From NCBI GenBank assembly GCA_029203145.1, contig CP119309.1:893001-957000 (forward strand): a stretch of 64,000 bases of DNA. The letters are read 5' to 3'. Below, one piece after another: positions 32,678 to 41,504 of this stretch. The DNA is from Candidatus Brevundimonas phytovorans. GTDB taxonomy: Bacteria; Pseudomonadota; Alphaproteobacteria; Caulobacterales; Caulobacteraceae. A program made the translations under genes and the position numbers. The notes beneath the pieces are model-generated. The model had not been told where the DNA came from and ran no database searches. It saw only the letters and a list, made by a program, of their open reading frames with translations. How positions within the stretch are numbered: the first letter of the stretch is position 1; each line of letters begins with the position of its first letter.

Positions 32678-33940
32678 TCATCCGGGCTTCTTCAGCGCCC
32701 GGCCCGCGACCACGGCGGCGGCCCCGAATTTGGCGCGCAGGGCGTCGATGGCGGTTTCGGTCTTCAGGGCGCGGGTCTCAGGCGTCGCGAACAGGCCGGC
32801 GGGGGCGGCGCCCGCCTCGGCGATTTCGGCCAGGCCGATGCCGATCAGGCGATAGGCCTCGCCTAGTTCGGGCTTCAGCAGGTCGCGCCCCGCCGAGAAC
32901 AGCACCCGCGCCGTCTGCACCGGCTCGGCCAGGGTGATGCGGCGGGTGACGATTTTGAAGTCGGCCTTGCGCAGCTTCAGCACCACCACCCGGCTGGCCA
33001 CGCCGTCGCGACGGGCTTTTGAGGCCAGCTTCTCACACAGGGACCACAACTCGGCCTCCAGATCCTCGGCCTTGGTCAGGTCGTCGTTGAAGGTGGTCTC
33101 GGCGCTCATGCCGCGCCGGTCGTGGTCAGGCCGCACAGGGCGGGCGTCGCGGGCGTGACTGAGGTCGTAAAGGCGCAGGCCCGTCTCGCCGTAGCGGCGG
33201 ATCAGGTCCTTGACGTCGGCGGCGGCCAGATCGCCGACCGTGGCGAAGCCGTCCGAGCGCAGGGTGCGCCCGAACACCGGCCCGACGCCGGGCAGGATGT
33301 TGACCGAGCGCGCGGCCAGCAGGCCCTTGGCCTCGGCCGCGCCGATGACCGAGAAGCCGCGCGGTTTGTCCAACTCCGACGCGATCTTGGCCAGGAAGCG
33401 GTTGGGGGCCAGGCCGATGGAGACGCTCAGGCCGATCTCGTCCTCGATCCATTTTTGCAGGCGGATCAGTTGGAAGGCGGGCGGCCCGCCGTTGAGGCGT
33501 TCGGTGCCCGACAGGTCGATCCAGGCTTCGTCCAGCGACAGGGTCTGGACCAGGGGCGTCAGCCGCGCCACGGCGCCGAAGATGCGCTCGCTCTCGGTCA
33601 CGTATTTCTTGAAGTCAGGCTTGATGACGACCGCGTCGGGACAGGCCTTCAGCGCCTTGTACATGGGCATGGCCGAGCCGACGCCGTGGAGGCGGGCGAC
33701 GTAGCAGGCGGTCGAGACGACGCCACGCTTGCCGCCGCCGATGATGACCGGCTTGTCGCGCAGTTCAGGCCGGTCGCGCTTCTCGACCGAGGCGTAGAAG
33801 GCGTCGCAGTCCAGATGGGCGATGGTCAGCTCACCCAGTTCGTCGTGGCTGATGACCCGGCGCGAGGCGCACGAAGGACACCGGTCGACCTTGCGGTCGC
33901 CGGTCCACAGGCAGTCGCGGCAGACGGCCTTCAGGCTCAA
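32678..33940 (-). CDS. dinB: DNA polymerase IV with N-terminal zinc-ribbon
   Basis: The 420-residue Y-family polymerase has its catalytic acids at D44 (HLDCDAFYASVE) and D137/E138 (SLDEAWIDL), the steric-gate region DAFYASVE, and helix-hairpin-helix LPGVGPVFGRTL. The little-finger domain lies in the last third. Ahead of the palm sits an extra segment of about 35 residues with C7, C10, C21 and C24, a zinc-ribbon not found in E. coli Pol IV. No beta-clamp motif is obvious at the C-terminus. The start is TTG with GGAG six bases upstream. It is divergent from divK. Confidence 0.93.
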   Translation of the reverse strand: MSLKAVCRDCLWTGDRKVDRCPSCASRRVISHDELGELTIAHLDCDAFYASVEKRDRPELRDKPVIIGGGKRGVVSTACYVARLHGVGSAMPMYKALKACPDAVVIKPDFKKYVTESERIFGAVARLTPLVQTLSLDEAWIDLSGTERLNGGPPAFQLIRLQKWIEDEIGLSVSIGLAPNRFLAKIASELDKPRGFSVIGAAEAKGLLAARSVNILPGVGPVFGRTLRSDGFATVGDLAAADVKDLIRRYGETGLRLYDLSHARDARPVRPDHDRRGMSAETTFNDDLTKAEDLEAELWSLCEKLASKARRDGVASRVVVLKLRKADFKIVTRRITLAEPVQTARVLFSAGRDLLKPELGEAYRLIGIGLAEIAEAGAAPAGLFATPETRALKTETAIDALRAKFGAAAVVAGRALKKPG

Positions 33941-34060
33941 AATGAACTCCGGTTCTTCAGCTTCATCTCAACTTAAGACTGCGCGCTTCACAGTGCATCC
34001 GAAGAAGGCGAAAAGCCCTGCGCAACCGCGCGAATTGTTGGCGAAACAGCCGGGTGGCGG

Positions 34061-34426
34061 ATGTCCAAGAAAGTCCTCATCGTCGAGGATAACGAGCTGA
34101 ACATGAAGCTTTTTCATGATTTGCTCGATTCCCAGGGTTACGAGACCCTGCAGACCCGCGAAGGGCTGCAGGCGCTGGCCATTGCGCGTCAGCATCGCCC
34201 TGACCTGATCCTGATGGACATCCAGTTGCCGGAGATTTCCGGGCTGGAAGTGACCAAATGGCTCAAGGACGATGAAGAGCTGAGCCATATCCCCGTCATC
34301 GCCGTCACCGCCTTCGCCATGAAGGGCGATGAAGAACGGATACGGCAGGGGGGCTGCGAGGCCTATATCTCCAAACCGATCTCGGTGGTGTCCTTCCTCG
34401 AGACGATCCGCAAGCATCTGGGGTAG
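34061..34426 (+). CDS. divK: Cell-cycle response regulator DivK
   Basis: The 121-residue single receiver domain has acid pocket E9/D10, phosphoacceptor D53 (LILMDIQLPEISG), the conserved Thr in AVTAF and Lys in YISKPIS. The length and sequence are those of DivK, which in Caulobacter is phosphorylated by DivJ and dephosphorylated by PleC and controls CtrA through DivL/CckA. The ATG has only a weak GGGTGGCGG ahead of it. pleD begins six bases after the stop. The 120 bases shared with divergent dinB hold one CTTAAG half-site but no full CtrA box. Confidence 0.95.
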   Translation: MSKKVLIVEDNELNMKLFHDLLDSQGYETLQTREGLQALAIARQHRPDLILMDIQLPEISGLEVTKWLKDDEELSHIPVIAVTAFAMKGDEERIRQGGCEAYISKPISVVSFLETIRKHLG

Positions 34427-34432
34427 GGCGGC

Positions 34433-35797
34433 ATGAGCGCGCGCATCCTGGTGGTGGACGATGTCGAGACCAACGTCCGACTGCTCGAAGCCAAGCTGAC
34501 CATCGAGTATTATGACCCGCTGACCTGCGGCGATGGGCTGACGGCGATCAGCCTGGCCATCTCTGAACAGCCTGACCTGATCCTGCTGGACGTCATGATG
34601 CCCGGCATGGACGGGTTCGAGACCTGTCGCCGCCTGAAGGACGAGCCCCGAACGCGGCATATTCCTGTGGTGCTGGTGACGGCTCTGGACGGGCGGCATG
34701 ACCGTATTCGCGGGCTAGAGGCCGGCGCTGACGACTTTCTGACCAAGCCCCTGGACGACGTCATCCTGATGGCGCGGGTCAAGAGCCTGACCCGACTGAA
34801 GATGGTCATGGACGAACTGCGCGAGCGCGAGGAAAGCGGGCGACGCGTCGGCGTCGACACCGCCGGCGTGGCGCGGCTGAAGGGCTCTGGCGGGCGCGTT
34901 CTGGTGGTGGACGACAACGCCCTGCAAGCCGCCAAGGTGGCGCAGGAGCTGGCGGTGGAGCATCGGCCCCTGATCGAGGCCGATCCGGCGGCGGCGCTGG
35001 AGGCGGCGCGCGGGCCGGTCGATCTGATGATCGTCAACGTGACCTCAGAGGGTTTTGACGGGCTGAGGCTGATCGCCCAGGCGCGGTCCAAGGAGCCAAC
35101 ACGGCGGCTGCCGATTCTGGCCCTGGTCGATTCGCAGGACCGGCCCCGGTTGCTGAAGGCGCTGGATCTGGGCGCCAACGACATCCTGACCCGCCCGGTC
35201 GATCCTGAAGAGCTGTCGGCGCGGGTGCGGACCCAGGTACGGCGCAAGCGCTATGGCGACTTTCTGCGGGAAAAGCTGGATCATAGCTTGGAGATGGCTG
35301 TCACCGACGCCCTGACCGGGCTGCATAACCGTCGCTACATGACCAATCAGCTTCAGGCCCTGGTGGCGCGCACCAATCGCGGTGGCGAGCCGGTGGCGGT
35401 GCTGGTGCTGGACATCGATCACTTCAAGGCCGTCAACGACGGCTTCGGTCACGACGCCGGGGACGAGGTGCTGCGCGAATTTTCGGTACGGCTGGCCACC
35501 AATGTGCGCGCCGTGGACCTGCCCTGCCGATTCGGCGGGGAGGAATTCGTGGTCGTCATGCCCGGCACGACCCTGGAAGACGCCCAGCGCATCGCCGAAC
35601 GGATCAGGCGCGACGTTGGCGCGGCGCCCTTCCGCGTGATGGAGGGCAAGGCGCATCTGAACATCACCGTCTCGGTCGGCGTGGCGGCGACCACGGGCGT
35701 CGATGATACGCCTGAGGCCCTGCTGAAGCGGGCGGACGAGGGCGTCTATGAGGCCAAGGCTTCGGGGCGGAACAAGGTCGTCGCCCGCGCGGCCTAG
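34433..35797 (+). CDS. pleD: Diguanylate cyclase response regulator PleD
   Basis: The 454-residue protein has receiver 1 with phosphoacceptor D53 (ILLDVMMPGMDG) and a degenerate receiver 2 (residues about 152-275) that lacks the usual Asp. The GGDEF domain has its active site GGEEF at 368-372. The inhibitory I-site RAVD at R359-D362 is intact, so product feedback is expected. PleD makes cyclic di-GMP during the swarmer-to-stalked change. Length and all marked positions agree with the Caulobacter protein. It is cotranscribed with divK, as known there. Confidence 0.97.
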   Translation: MSARILVVDDVETNVRLLEAKLTIEYYDPLTCGDGLTAISLAISEQPDLILLDVMMPGMDGFETCRRLKDEPRTRHIPVVLVTALDGRHDRIRGLEAGADDFLTKPLDDVILMARVKSLTRLKMVMDELREREESGRRVGVDTAGVARLKGSGGRVLVVDDNALQAAKVAQELAVEHRPLIEADPAAALEAARGPVDLMIVNVTSEGFDGLRLIAQARSKEPTRRLPILALVDSQDRPRLLKALDLGANDILTRPVDPEELSARVRTQVRRKRYGDFLREKLDHSLEMAVTDALTGLHNRRYMTNQLQALVARTNRGGEPVAVLVLDIDHFKAVNDGFGHDAGDEVLREFSVRLATNVRAVDLPCRFGGEEFVVVMPGTTLEDAQRIAERIRRDVGAAPFRVMEGKAHLNITVSVGVAATTGVDDTPEALLKRADEGVYEAKASGRNKVVARAA

Positions 35798-35825
35798 GCG
35801 GTTTTAGCTATTGATCGAACAACGA

Positions 35826-35855
35826 AAAACGCCCGGCCGAAAAGCCGGGCGTTTT
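35826..35855. terminator. Bidirectional intrinsic terminator between pleD and rpmG
   Basis: AAAACGCCCGGC and GCCGGGCGTTTT form a stem with A and T tracts around a CGAAAA loop, usable from both convergent genes. Confidence 0.9.
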
Positions 35856-35900
35856 GAATTCTGCAGTCAAGCGAGCCGTAAGGCTCGGGCGGTTAGGCCC

Positions 35901-36068
35901 TTACTTGATCTTGCCTTCCTTGAACTCGACGTGCTTGCGGACGACGGGGTCGTACTTCTTGACGACCATCTTTTCGGTCATCGTACGGGCGTTCTTCTTG
36001 GTGACGTAGAAGAATCCGGTGTCAGCGGTGGAGTTCAGGCGGATCTTGATGGAAGCCGGTTTGGCCAT
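35901..36068 (-). CDS. rpmG: 50S ribosomal protein L33
   Basis: This short gene encodes 55 residues on the - strand. It begins MAKPASIKIRLNSTADTGFF and continues YVTKKNARTMTEKM to end EFKEGKIK. This is the L33 family without the zinc-binding CxxC pairs (C- form), as in other alphaproteobacteria. AAGG is eight bases before the ATG. The position next to divK-pleD and convergent to it fits Caulobacterales gene order. L33 is a small, non-essential component near the E site of the large subunit. Confidence 0.96.
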   Translation of the reverse strand: MAKPASIKIRLNSTADTGFFYVTKKNARTMTEKMVVKKYDPVVRKHVEFKEGKIK

Positions 36069-36194
36069 CGGAATTACCTTTGCGACGGCGAAAGCCGCAT
36101 GAAACGAGAGGCGCGGAACATACTCAGGCGGAGACTAAAGTCAACGCCCGCGATGTCGCGTTGAGGATTGGCTTCTAGCGGCTAGGCTGGCGGA

Positions 36195-36761
36195 ATGAAA
36201 GCCATGACCTCGATCGCCCTCGCGGCCGCCGCCCTGACCCTGTCTTCTCTGCCCGCCGCCGCGCGGGCCGAGACGCCGCAGGACGCCTTCTTCAAGAACC
36301 TGAGCGCTCTGTGCGGCCAGAGATTCGAGGGCAAGGTGGTCACGACTGACGCCGCCGATTCGGATTTCGCCAGCCAGCGTCTGCTGATGCATGTGCGGGA
36401 TTGCTCAGCCGAAGAGATTCGCATTCCCTTCTGGGTCGGCGCAGACCGCTCGCGCACCTGGGTGGTGACGCGCACCGCCACCGGGCTGCGGCTGAAGCAC
36501 GATCACCGCCACGACGACGGCACGACCGACGTCCTGCACTGGTACGGCGGCGACACGGCGGGGACGGGTACGGCCGAGCGCCAGGAATTCCCGGTCGATC
36601 AGGAATCCATCGACCTGTTCAACGCTAACAACGCCTCGGTCTCGACCACCAACACCTGGGCGATGGAGGTCCATCCGGCGCAGATGTTCGCCTATGAGCT
36701 GCGTCGCCCCAACCGCCACTTCCGCGTCGAGTTCGACTTGACCAAGCCCGTCGCCCAATAG
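36195..36761 (+). CDS. Secreted protein of unknown function
   Basis: The 188-residue protein has a clear signal peptide (MTSIALAAAALTLSSLPAAARA, cleaved near ARA-ETP). The mature part starts TPQDAFFKNLSALCGQRFEG and has two Cys residues (in SALCGQ and HVRDCSAEE) that may pair. A region with LRLKHDHRHDDGTTDVLHWYGG is rich in His and Asp. The end, RPNRHFRVEFDLTKPV, looks like beta structure. Similar proteins are widespread in alphaproteobacteria and gammaproteobacteria without known function. It is monocistronic. Confidence 0.75.
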   Translation: MKAMTSIALAAAALTLSSLPAAARAETPQDAFFKNLSALCGQRFEGKVVTTDAADSDFASQRLLMHVRDCSAEEIRIPFWVGADRSRTWVVTRTATGLRLKHDHRHDDGTTDVLHWYGGDTAGTGTAERQEFPVDQESIDLFNANNASVSTTNTWAMEVHPAQMFAYELRRPNRHFRVEFDLTKPVAQ

Positions 36762-36777
36762 GGGCTGCTGCGGGGCG

Positions 36778-37485
36778 TCAGTCCTGGTGTTCGACCACAT
36801 GACGGCCCCGCACCATGCGGACGAAGGGCAAGGGGCGGTCGGGGTGCGTCAGGCGCTCGGCCATCTCGCCCAGGACGAAACGGGTGATGGCGGGCAGGTC
36901 CAGCGCGCGGGCCTCGTCCAGCGGCAGCCAGGCGATCTCGTCCAGTTCGCCTGAGCCTTCGATGCGGTCGGGATCACGCAGGGCCTCGACCGGGGCCATG
37001 AAGAAGCGGGCGTCGAAGCGGCGCGTGCGGCCCGGCGGGGTGATGGCGCGGGCGATGTAGGACAGGACCGATAGGTCGGGCACGGCGCCTGCCTGACGAT
37101 ACTCGCGCCACGGCCCGGCGACCGAGGCGGGCGGCGCGGGCCGACCCAGGATCAGGCCGGTTTCCTCAAACGTCTCGCGCACGGCGGTCAGGGCCATGGC
37201 GCGGGCGCGGCGGGCGGGCATTTCGGCCTCCAGCCGACGGGCGACGTCGGACGACAGCTCGCCTGTCGCGGCGGCGGTGAAGTCGGAACGGTCGAGGCGG
37301 CCGCCGGGGAAGACCCATTTCGAGGCCATGAAGACGTGGCCGGGCGCGCGCCGACCCATCAGCACCTCAGGGCGGTCGCCGCCGCGCGTCAGGATCAGGG
37401 TGGCGGCGTCCTTGGGCTTCTGACCGCCGCCCGTGCGCGGGGCGTCGGCCAGGTCCTGAGCCGCGTCGAAGGGTTGGGGTTTCAT
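36778..37485 (-). CDS. NUDIX hydrolase with expanded Nudix box
   Basis: The 235-residue protein has a NUDIX fold: ATLILTRGG at the start, FPGGRLDRSDF, and TAVRETFEETGLILGRP. In the standard box the GG and RE parts are about 15 residues apart. Here roughly 40 residues, including a Glu/Arg/Ala helix, separate them, a layout seen in NUDT19-like CoA or acyl-CoA hydrolases. The substrate is inferred only at that level. It is followed, on its upstream side, by an intergenic palindromic repeat and then RNase R on the same strand. Confidence 0.87.
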   Translation of the reverse strand: MKPQPFDAAQDLADAPRTGGGQKPKDAATLILTRGGDRPEVLMGRRAPGHVFMASKWVFPGGRLDRSDFTAAATGELSSDVARRLEAEMPARRARAMALTAVRETFEETGLILGRPAPPASVAGPWREYRQAGAVPDLSVLSYIARAITPPGRTRRFDARFFMAPVEALRDPDRIEGSGELDEIAWLPLDEARALDLPAITRFVLGEMAERLTHPDRPLPFVRMVRGRHVVEHQD

Positions 37486-37497
37486 GCGTGAAGTCCC

Positions 37498-37651
37498 TTC
37501 CTTCTCCCCTCTGGGGGAGAAGGTGTCGTGCGGAGCATGACGGATGAGGAGGAGAGCGGCTGCGCGCGTGACCTCAACTGTTCAGCAGGCCGAAACGGCC
37601 CCCTCATCCGAGCGCCTGCGGCGCCCACCTTCTCCCCCGAGGGGAGAAGGG
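37498..37651. repeat. Long palindromic intergenic repeat, family CTTCTCCCC (copy 1)
   Basis: The element starts CCTTCTCCCC...GGGGAGAAGG, then GTCGTGCGGAGCATGACGGATGAGG, a variable centre, CCCCCTCATCCGAGCGCC, and closes with a second CCTTCTCCCCC...GGGGAGAAGG. Outer and inner parts pair with each other. Copies are at 46136-46283 and 53372-53522. It fills the gap between the NUDIX and rnr genes. Confidence 0.9.
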
Positions 37652-37666
37652 CGCAGGATTGTCTGG

Positions 37667-39982
37667 TCACTTCCGCTTGCCCTTGCGAACCCCCTTTAGG
37701 CCGCCGGAGGGCTTGGCGCCGTTGCGGGGCTTGGGACCGCCGGGGCGGCCTTTCCCACGCTTGGGCGGGCCATCGCCGCCGCGTCCACGGATGCCATAGC
37801 GCGGGGCCGGGGCGTTGGGATCGCGGGGGTCCGGCTCGGACACCATTTCCAGCACCAGACCGCCGGTGACCGGCGTGGCCTCCATCAGCTTGACCTCGAC
37901 GCGACGGCCCAGGGTGAAGCGCTTGCCGGTGCGCTCGCCGACCAGGGCGTGGGCGCGGTCGTCGTGGGTGAAGTACTCGCTGCCGAGCGTCGAGACCGGC
38001 ACCAGACCGTCGGCGCCCGTCTCGTCCAGACGCACGAACAGGCCGAAGCGGGTGACGCCGGTAATGCGCCCGCTGAAGGTCGCGCCGACGTGGTCTTCCA
38101 GGAAGGCGGCGATGTAGCGGTCCATCGCGTCGCGTTCGGCGGCCATCGAGCGGCGCTCGGTCGACGTCACCTGTTCGGCGATGGCGGTCAGCTCGGCGAT
38201 CTCGCGGTCCGTCAGGCCGTCCGAGCCCAGGTTCAGGCCGCGGATCAGCCCTCGGTGGACGATCAGGTCGGAATAGCGCCGGATCGGCGAGGTGAAGTGG
38301 GCGTAGCGGTCCAGGTGCAGACCGAAGTGGCCGACGTTGTCCGGGCTATAGACCGCCTGCATCTGGGTGCGCAGGACCACCTCGTTGACCACCTCGGCGT
38401 GGGGCGTATCGCGCATCTCGTCCAGCAGCTTGTTGAACCGCTTGGTGGTCGGCGCCTCGCCCTTGTTCCACGGCTTGGCGATGGTGTGCAGGAAGTCGGC
38501 CAGGTTGAAGATCTTCTCCTGGCTGGGCGCTTCGTGGACGCGATAGATCAGCGGCGTGCGCGTCTTCTCCAGCGTCTCGGCGGCGCAGACGTTGGCCTGG
38601 ATCATCATCTCTTCGATCAGGCGGTGGGCCTCCAGCGACTTGCGCGGTTCGATGGCCGCGATGCCGCCGTCGGGGGCCATGATGATGCGGCGCTCGGGGC
38701 TTTCGATAGCCAGGGGGCTGCGGCGTTCGCGGCCCTTCAGCATGGTCGAATAGGCGTTCCACAACGGATAGAGGATGGCGTCCATGATCGGACCCGTCGT
38801 GTCGTCCCGCTGGCCGTCGATGGCGGCCTGCGCCTGTTCGTAGCTGAGCTTGGCCTGCGACCGCATCAGGCCGCGCATGAACTTGTGCCCGGTCTTCTTG
38901 CCGTCCCTGTCGAAGATCATGCGCACGGCCATGCAGGCGCGGTTCTCGCCCTGTTTCAGGCTGCACAGGCCGTTGGACAGGACCTCCGGCAGCATGGGTT
39001 CGACGCGGTCGGGGAAGTAGGTCGAGTTGCCCTTGTCGCGCGCCTCGCGGTCCAGCGCCGAGTTGGGGCGGACATAGGCGGCCACGTCGGCGATGGCGAC
39101 CCAGACGATCCAGCCGTCGGGGTTTTTCGGGTCCGTGTCGCGCTCGGCATAGACGGCGTCGTCGTGGTCGCGCGCGTCAGCCGGGTCGATGGTGATGAAG
39201 GGAACCTCGCGCAGGTCCTCGCGCCCTTTGAGCGTCGGCAGGGCCTGATCCTCGGCCTCACGCTCCACCTGTTCCGAGAAGCCGGTGGGCAGGCCGTGGG
39301 CGTGGATGGCGATGATGGAGGCGGCGCGGGGATCATCCTCGCGGCCGATGGTCTCAAGGACCTTGCCGCGCCTGGGCCCGTGGCGATGATCGCTCTTTTC
39401 GATCGAGGCCAGGACCAGGTCGCCGTCGCGCAGGTCGCCCGCCAGGGCGCTGGGGATCAGCAGCACGTCCTTGGAGCGCTTGTCGACCGGCTCGACACGG
39501 GTCTCGCGCGCCGATTTGCGGATCACGCCCAGGACGCGGTTGGTCCCGGCGTCCAGCCGCTTGACCAATCGGGCCTCCCAGCCCTCGGCGCCTTGGGTGA
39601 ACTTGACCAGCAGGCGATCGCCCATGCCGGGCGCGGGCGTCTTGCCCTCGCGGTCCGGCAGCAGCAGGGCGCGCGGCGCGTCCTCGCCGCCCTTGACCAG
39701 TTCGACGTAGAGCTCGCCGTCCGCGTCGCGATCCACGACATCGGCCACGCCCACGGCGGGCAGGGCGCCGGCCTCGGCAAAGCCTTTGCGGCCGCGCTTG
39801 CCCAGGACGCCCTCGGCCTCCAGCGTCTTCAGCATTTCGCGCAGTTGGCGGCGTTCGATGCCCTTCAATCCGAAGACGCGGGCGATGTCGGCCTTTTCGG
39901 CCTCGCCGGCTTCGCGCAGGAAGGCGATCAGGGTGTCTCGGTCGGGCAGACCCGCGGCGGGGCGTTTGGGCGTCTTGGTCAT
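37667..39982 (-). CDS. rnr: Ribonuclease R
   Basis: The 771-residue 3'-5' exoribonuclease has an N-terminal helix-turn-helix (EKADIARVFGLKGIERRQL) and cold-shock domains. The RNB catalytic core holds the Asp cluster in TIDPADARDHDDAVYAE. A C-terminal S1 domain (FSGRITGVTRFGLFVRLDETG) and a Lys/Arg/Gly tail complete it. RNase R degrades structured RNA. The order of domains and the basic tail separate it from RNase II. ATG at 39982 with no neighbours on its strand except the NUDIX gene downstream. Confidence 0.96.
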   Translation of the reverse strand: MTKTPKRPAAGLPDRDTLIAFLREAGEAEKADIARVFGLKGIERRQLREMLKTLEAEGVLGKRGRKGFAEAGALPAVGVADVVDRDADGELYVELVKGGEDAPRALLLPDREGKTPAPGMGDRLLVKFTQGAEGWEARLVKRLDAGTNRVLGVIRKSARETRVEPVDKRSKDVLLIPSALAGDLRDGDLVLASIEKSDHRHGPRRGKVLETIGREDDPRAASIIAIHAHGLPTGFSEQVEREAEDQALPTLKGREDLREVPFITIDPADARDHDDAVYAERDTDPKNPDGWIVWVAIADVAAYVRPNSALDREARDKGNSTYFPDRVEPMLPEVLSNGLCSLKQGENRACMAVRMIFDRDGKKTGHKFMRGLMRSQAKLSYEQAQAAIDGQRDDTTGPIMDAILYPLWNAYSTMLKGRERRSPLAIESPERRIIMAPDGGIAAIEPRKSLEAHRLIEEMMIQANVCAAETLEKTRTPLIYRVHEAPSQEKIFNLADFLHTIAKPWNKGEAPTTKRFNKLLDEMRDTPHAEVVNEVVLRTQMQAVYSPDNVGHFGLHLDRYAHFTSPIRRYSDLIVHRGLIRGLNLGSDGLTDREIAELTAIAEQVTSTERRSMAAERDAMDRYIAAFLEDHVGATFSGRITGVTRFGLFVRLDETGADGLVPVSTLGSEYFTHDDRAHALVGERTGKRFTLGRRVEVKLMEATPVTGGLVLEMVSEPDPRDPNAPAPRYGIRGRGGDGPPKRGKGRPGGPKPRNGAKPSGGLKGVRKGKRK

Positions 39983-40096
39983 TGCGTCCTATGTAATGCG
40001 CTTCGAGCCAAATAGGTGAAAACTTGCGTGAGTTGACCGCGAGGGCCTCGACGCCCAGCTTCCGCCGCTAAACACGCCTTTTCCGGAGCCTTCCGT

Positions 40097-41500
40097 ATGT
40101 CGATGTCCGACGCCCCCGTCCTGTCCCGTCCCGTGGGCTCGCTGCTGGACCTGATCGGCAAGACGCCGATGGTCGAGGTGACGCGGATCGACACCGGCCC
40201 CTGTCGCCTGTTCCTGAAGCTGGAGAGCCAGAACCCCGGCGGCTCGATCAAGGACCGCATCGCCCTGTCGATGATCGAGGCGGCTGAAAACGCCGGCTGG
40301 CTGAAGCCGGGCGGCACCATCGTGGAAGCCACGGCGGGCAATACGGGCCTGGCCCTGACCCTGGTCGGCAAGCAGAAGGGCTACAAGGTCCTGCTGGTCA
40401 TCCCCGACAAGATGTCCAAGGAGAAGATCCAGCACCTGCGCGCCATGGGCGCCGACGTGCGCCTGACCCGTTCGGACGTGCCGCACGGCCACCCGGAATA
40501 CTACACCGACATGGCCGAGCGCCTGGCCCAGCAGATCCCCGGCGGCTACTTCGTCAACCAGTTCGCCAACGACGCCAACTCCGAGGCCCACTTCAAGACG
40601 ACCGGCCCTGAAATCTACGAGCAGATGGAGAGCCAGATCGACGCCTTCGTCGCCGGCATCGGCTCGGGCGGGACGATCACGGGCAACGCGCAATACTTCA
40701 AGTCGCAGGGCTCGAACGCCAAGATCATCCTGGCCGACCCGGTCGGTTCGGCGCTGGCCGGCCTGATCAACGAGGGCGTGGCTGGACCGGACGGCAGCTA
40801 TTCGGTCGAGGGTATCGGTCAGAACTTCATGCCGGACACAGCTGATCCCGACCTGATCGACATGGCCTATTCCATCCCTGACTCCGAGGCGATCGCCACG
40901 GTGCGCGAACTGCTGCTGAAGGAAGGCATTCTGGCCGGGTCGTCGTCGGGCACCCTGATCGCCACGGCCCTGCGCTGGTGCCGCGAGCAGACGGAACCGA
41001 AGCGGGTCGTGACCTTCGTCTGCGACACCGGCGCCAAGTATCTGTCCAAGGTCTATAACGACGCCTGGCTGGCCGAGCAGGGTCTGACCCAGCGCGAGAT
41101 GCACGGCGACCTGTCGGACCTGATCACCCGCAAATACGCCAATGGCGACGTGGTGGTGATCGGCCCCGACGACACCCTGGACACCGCCTTCAAGCGGATG
41201 AAGGGCGACGGCGTGTCGCAACTGCCGGTCATTCAGGATGGTCGTCTGGTCGGCATTCTGGACGAGAGCGACATCGTCCACATCATGAACACCGACGAGA
41301 TCACCCGTAAGGAACGCTTCGCCAAGCCGGTCTCCTCGGCCATGACGCGCGATCTGGACACGCTTCAGGTCAAGGAAGGCCTGGACGCCCTGATCCCGAT
41401 CTTCGACCGCGACCGCGTGGCCATCGTTCTGGACGGCGAGACCTTCGTCGGCCTGATCGCGCGCACCGACCTGATCAACCACCTCAGCCTGAACCGGTAA
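40097..41500 (+). CDS. Cystathionine beta-synthase
   Basis: The 467-residue PLP enzyme has its Schiff-base Lys at K52 (NPGGSIKDRIAL), TAGNTGLAL for substrate, and GSGGTITG for phosphate binding. A tandem CBS-domain module fills the last third (about 345-467). CBS condenses serine and homocysteine; the C-terminal CBS pair separates it from CysK/CysM. The next gene starts after four bases and encodes the second enzyme of the pathway. CGGAG lies just upstream of the ATG. Allosteric control through the CBS pair is likely but the ligand is unknown. Confidence 0.93.
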   Translation: MSMSDAPVLSRPVGSLLDLIGKTPMVEVTRIDTGPCRLFLKLESQNPGGSIKDRIALSMIEAAENAGWLKPGGTIVEATAGNTGLALTLVGKQKGYKVLLVIPDKMSKEKIQHLRAMGADVRLTRSDVPHGHPEYYTDMAERLAQQIPGGYFVNQFANDANSEAHFKTTGPEIYEQMESQIDAFVAGIGSGGTITGNAQYFKSQGSNAKIILADPVGSALAGLINEGVAGPDGSYSVEGIGQNFMPDTADPDLIDMAYSIPDSEAIATVRELLLKEGILAGSSSGTLIATALRWCREQTEPKRVVTFVCDTGAKYLSKVYNDAWLAEQGLTQREMHGDLSDLITRKYANGDVVVIGPDDTLDTAFKRMKGDGVSQLPVIQDGRLVGILDESDIVHIMNTDEITRKERFAKPVSSAMTRDLDTLQVKEGLDALIPIFDRDRVAIVLDGETFVGLIARTDLINHLSLNR

Positions 41501-41504
41501 GACC

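Noticed and set aside
33960..34000. CtrA box upstream of divK
   Set aside because: A lone CTTAAG half-site without the second half, although divK is a known CtrA target in Caulobacter.
37498..37651. CRISPR repeat-spacer unit in the intergenic palindromes
   Set aside because: Copies are single, kilobases apart, with nested palindromes and no spacer series or cas genes.
37949..40015. 688-residue + strand frame opposite RNase R
   Set aside because: Shadow frame with Gln/His/Val-rich composition; RNase R on the other strand has full domain support.
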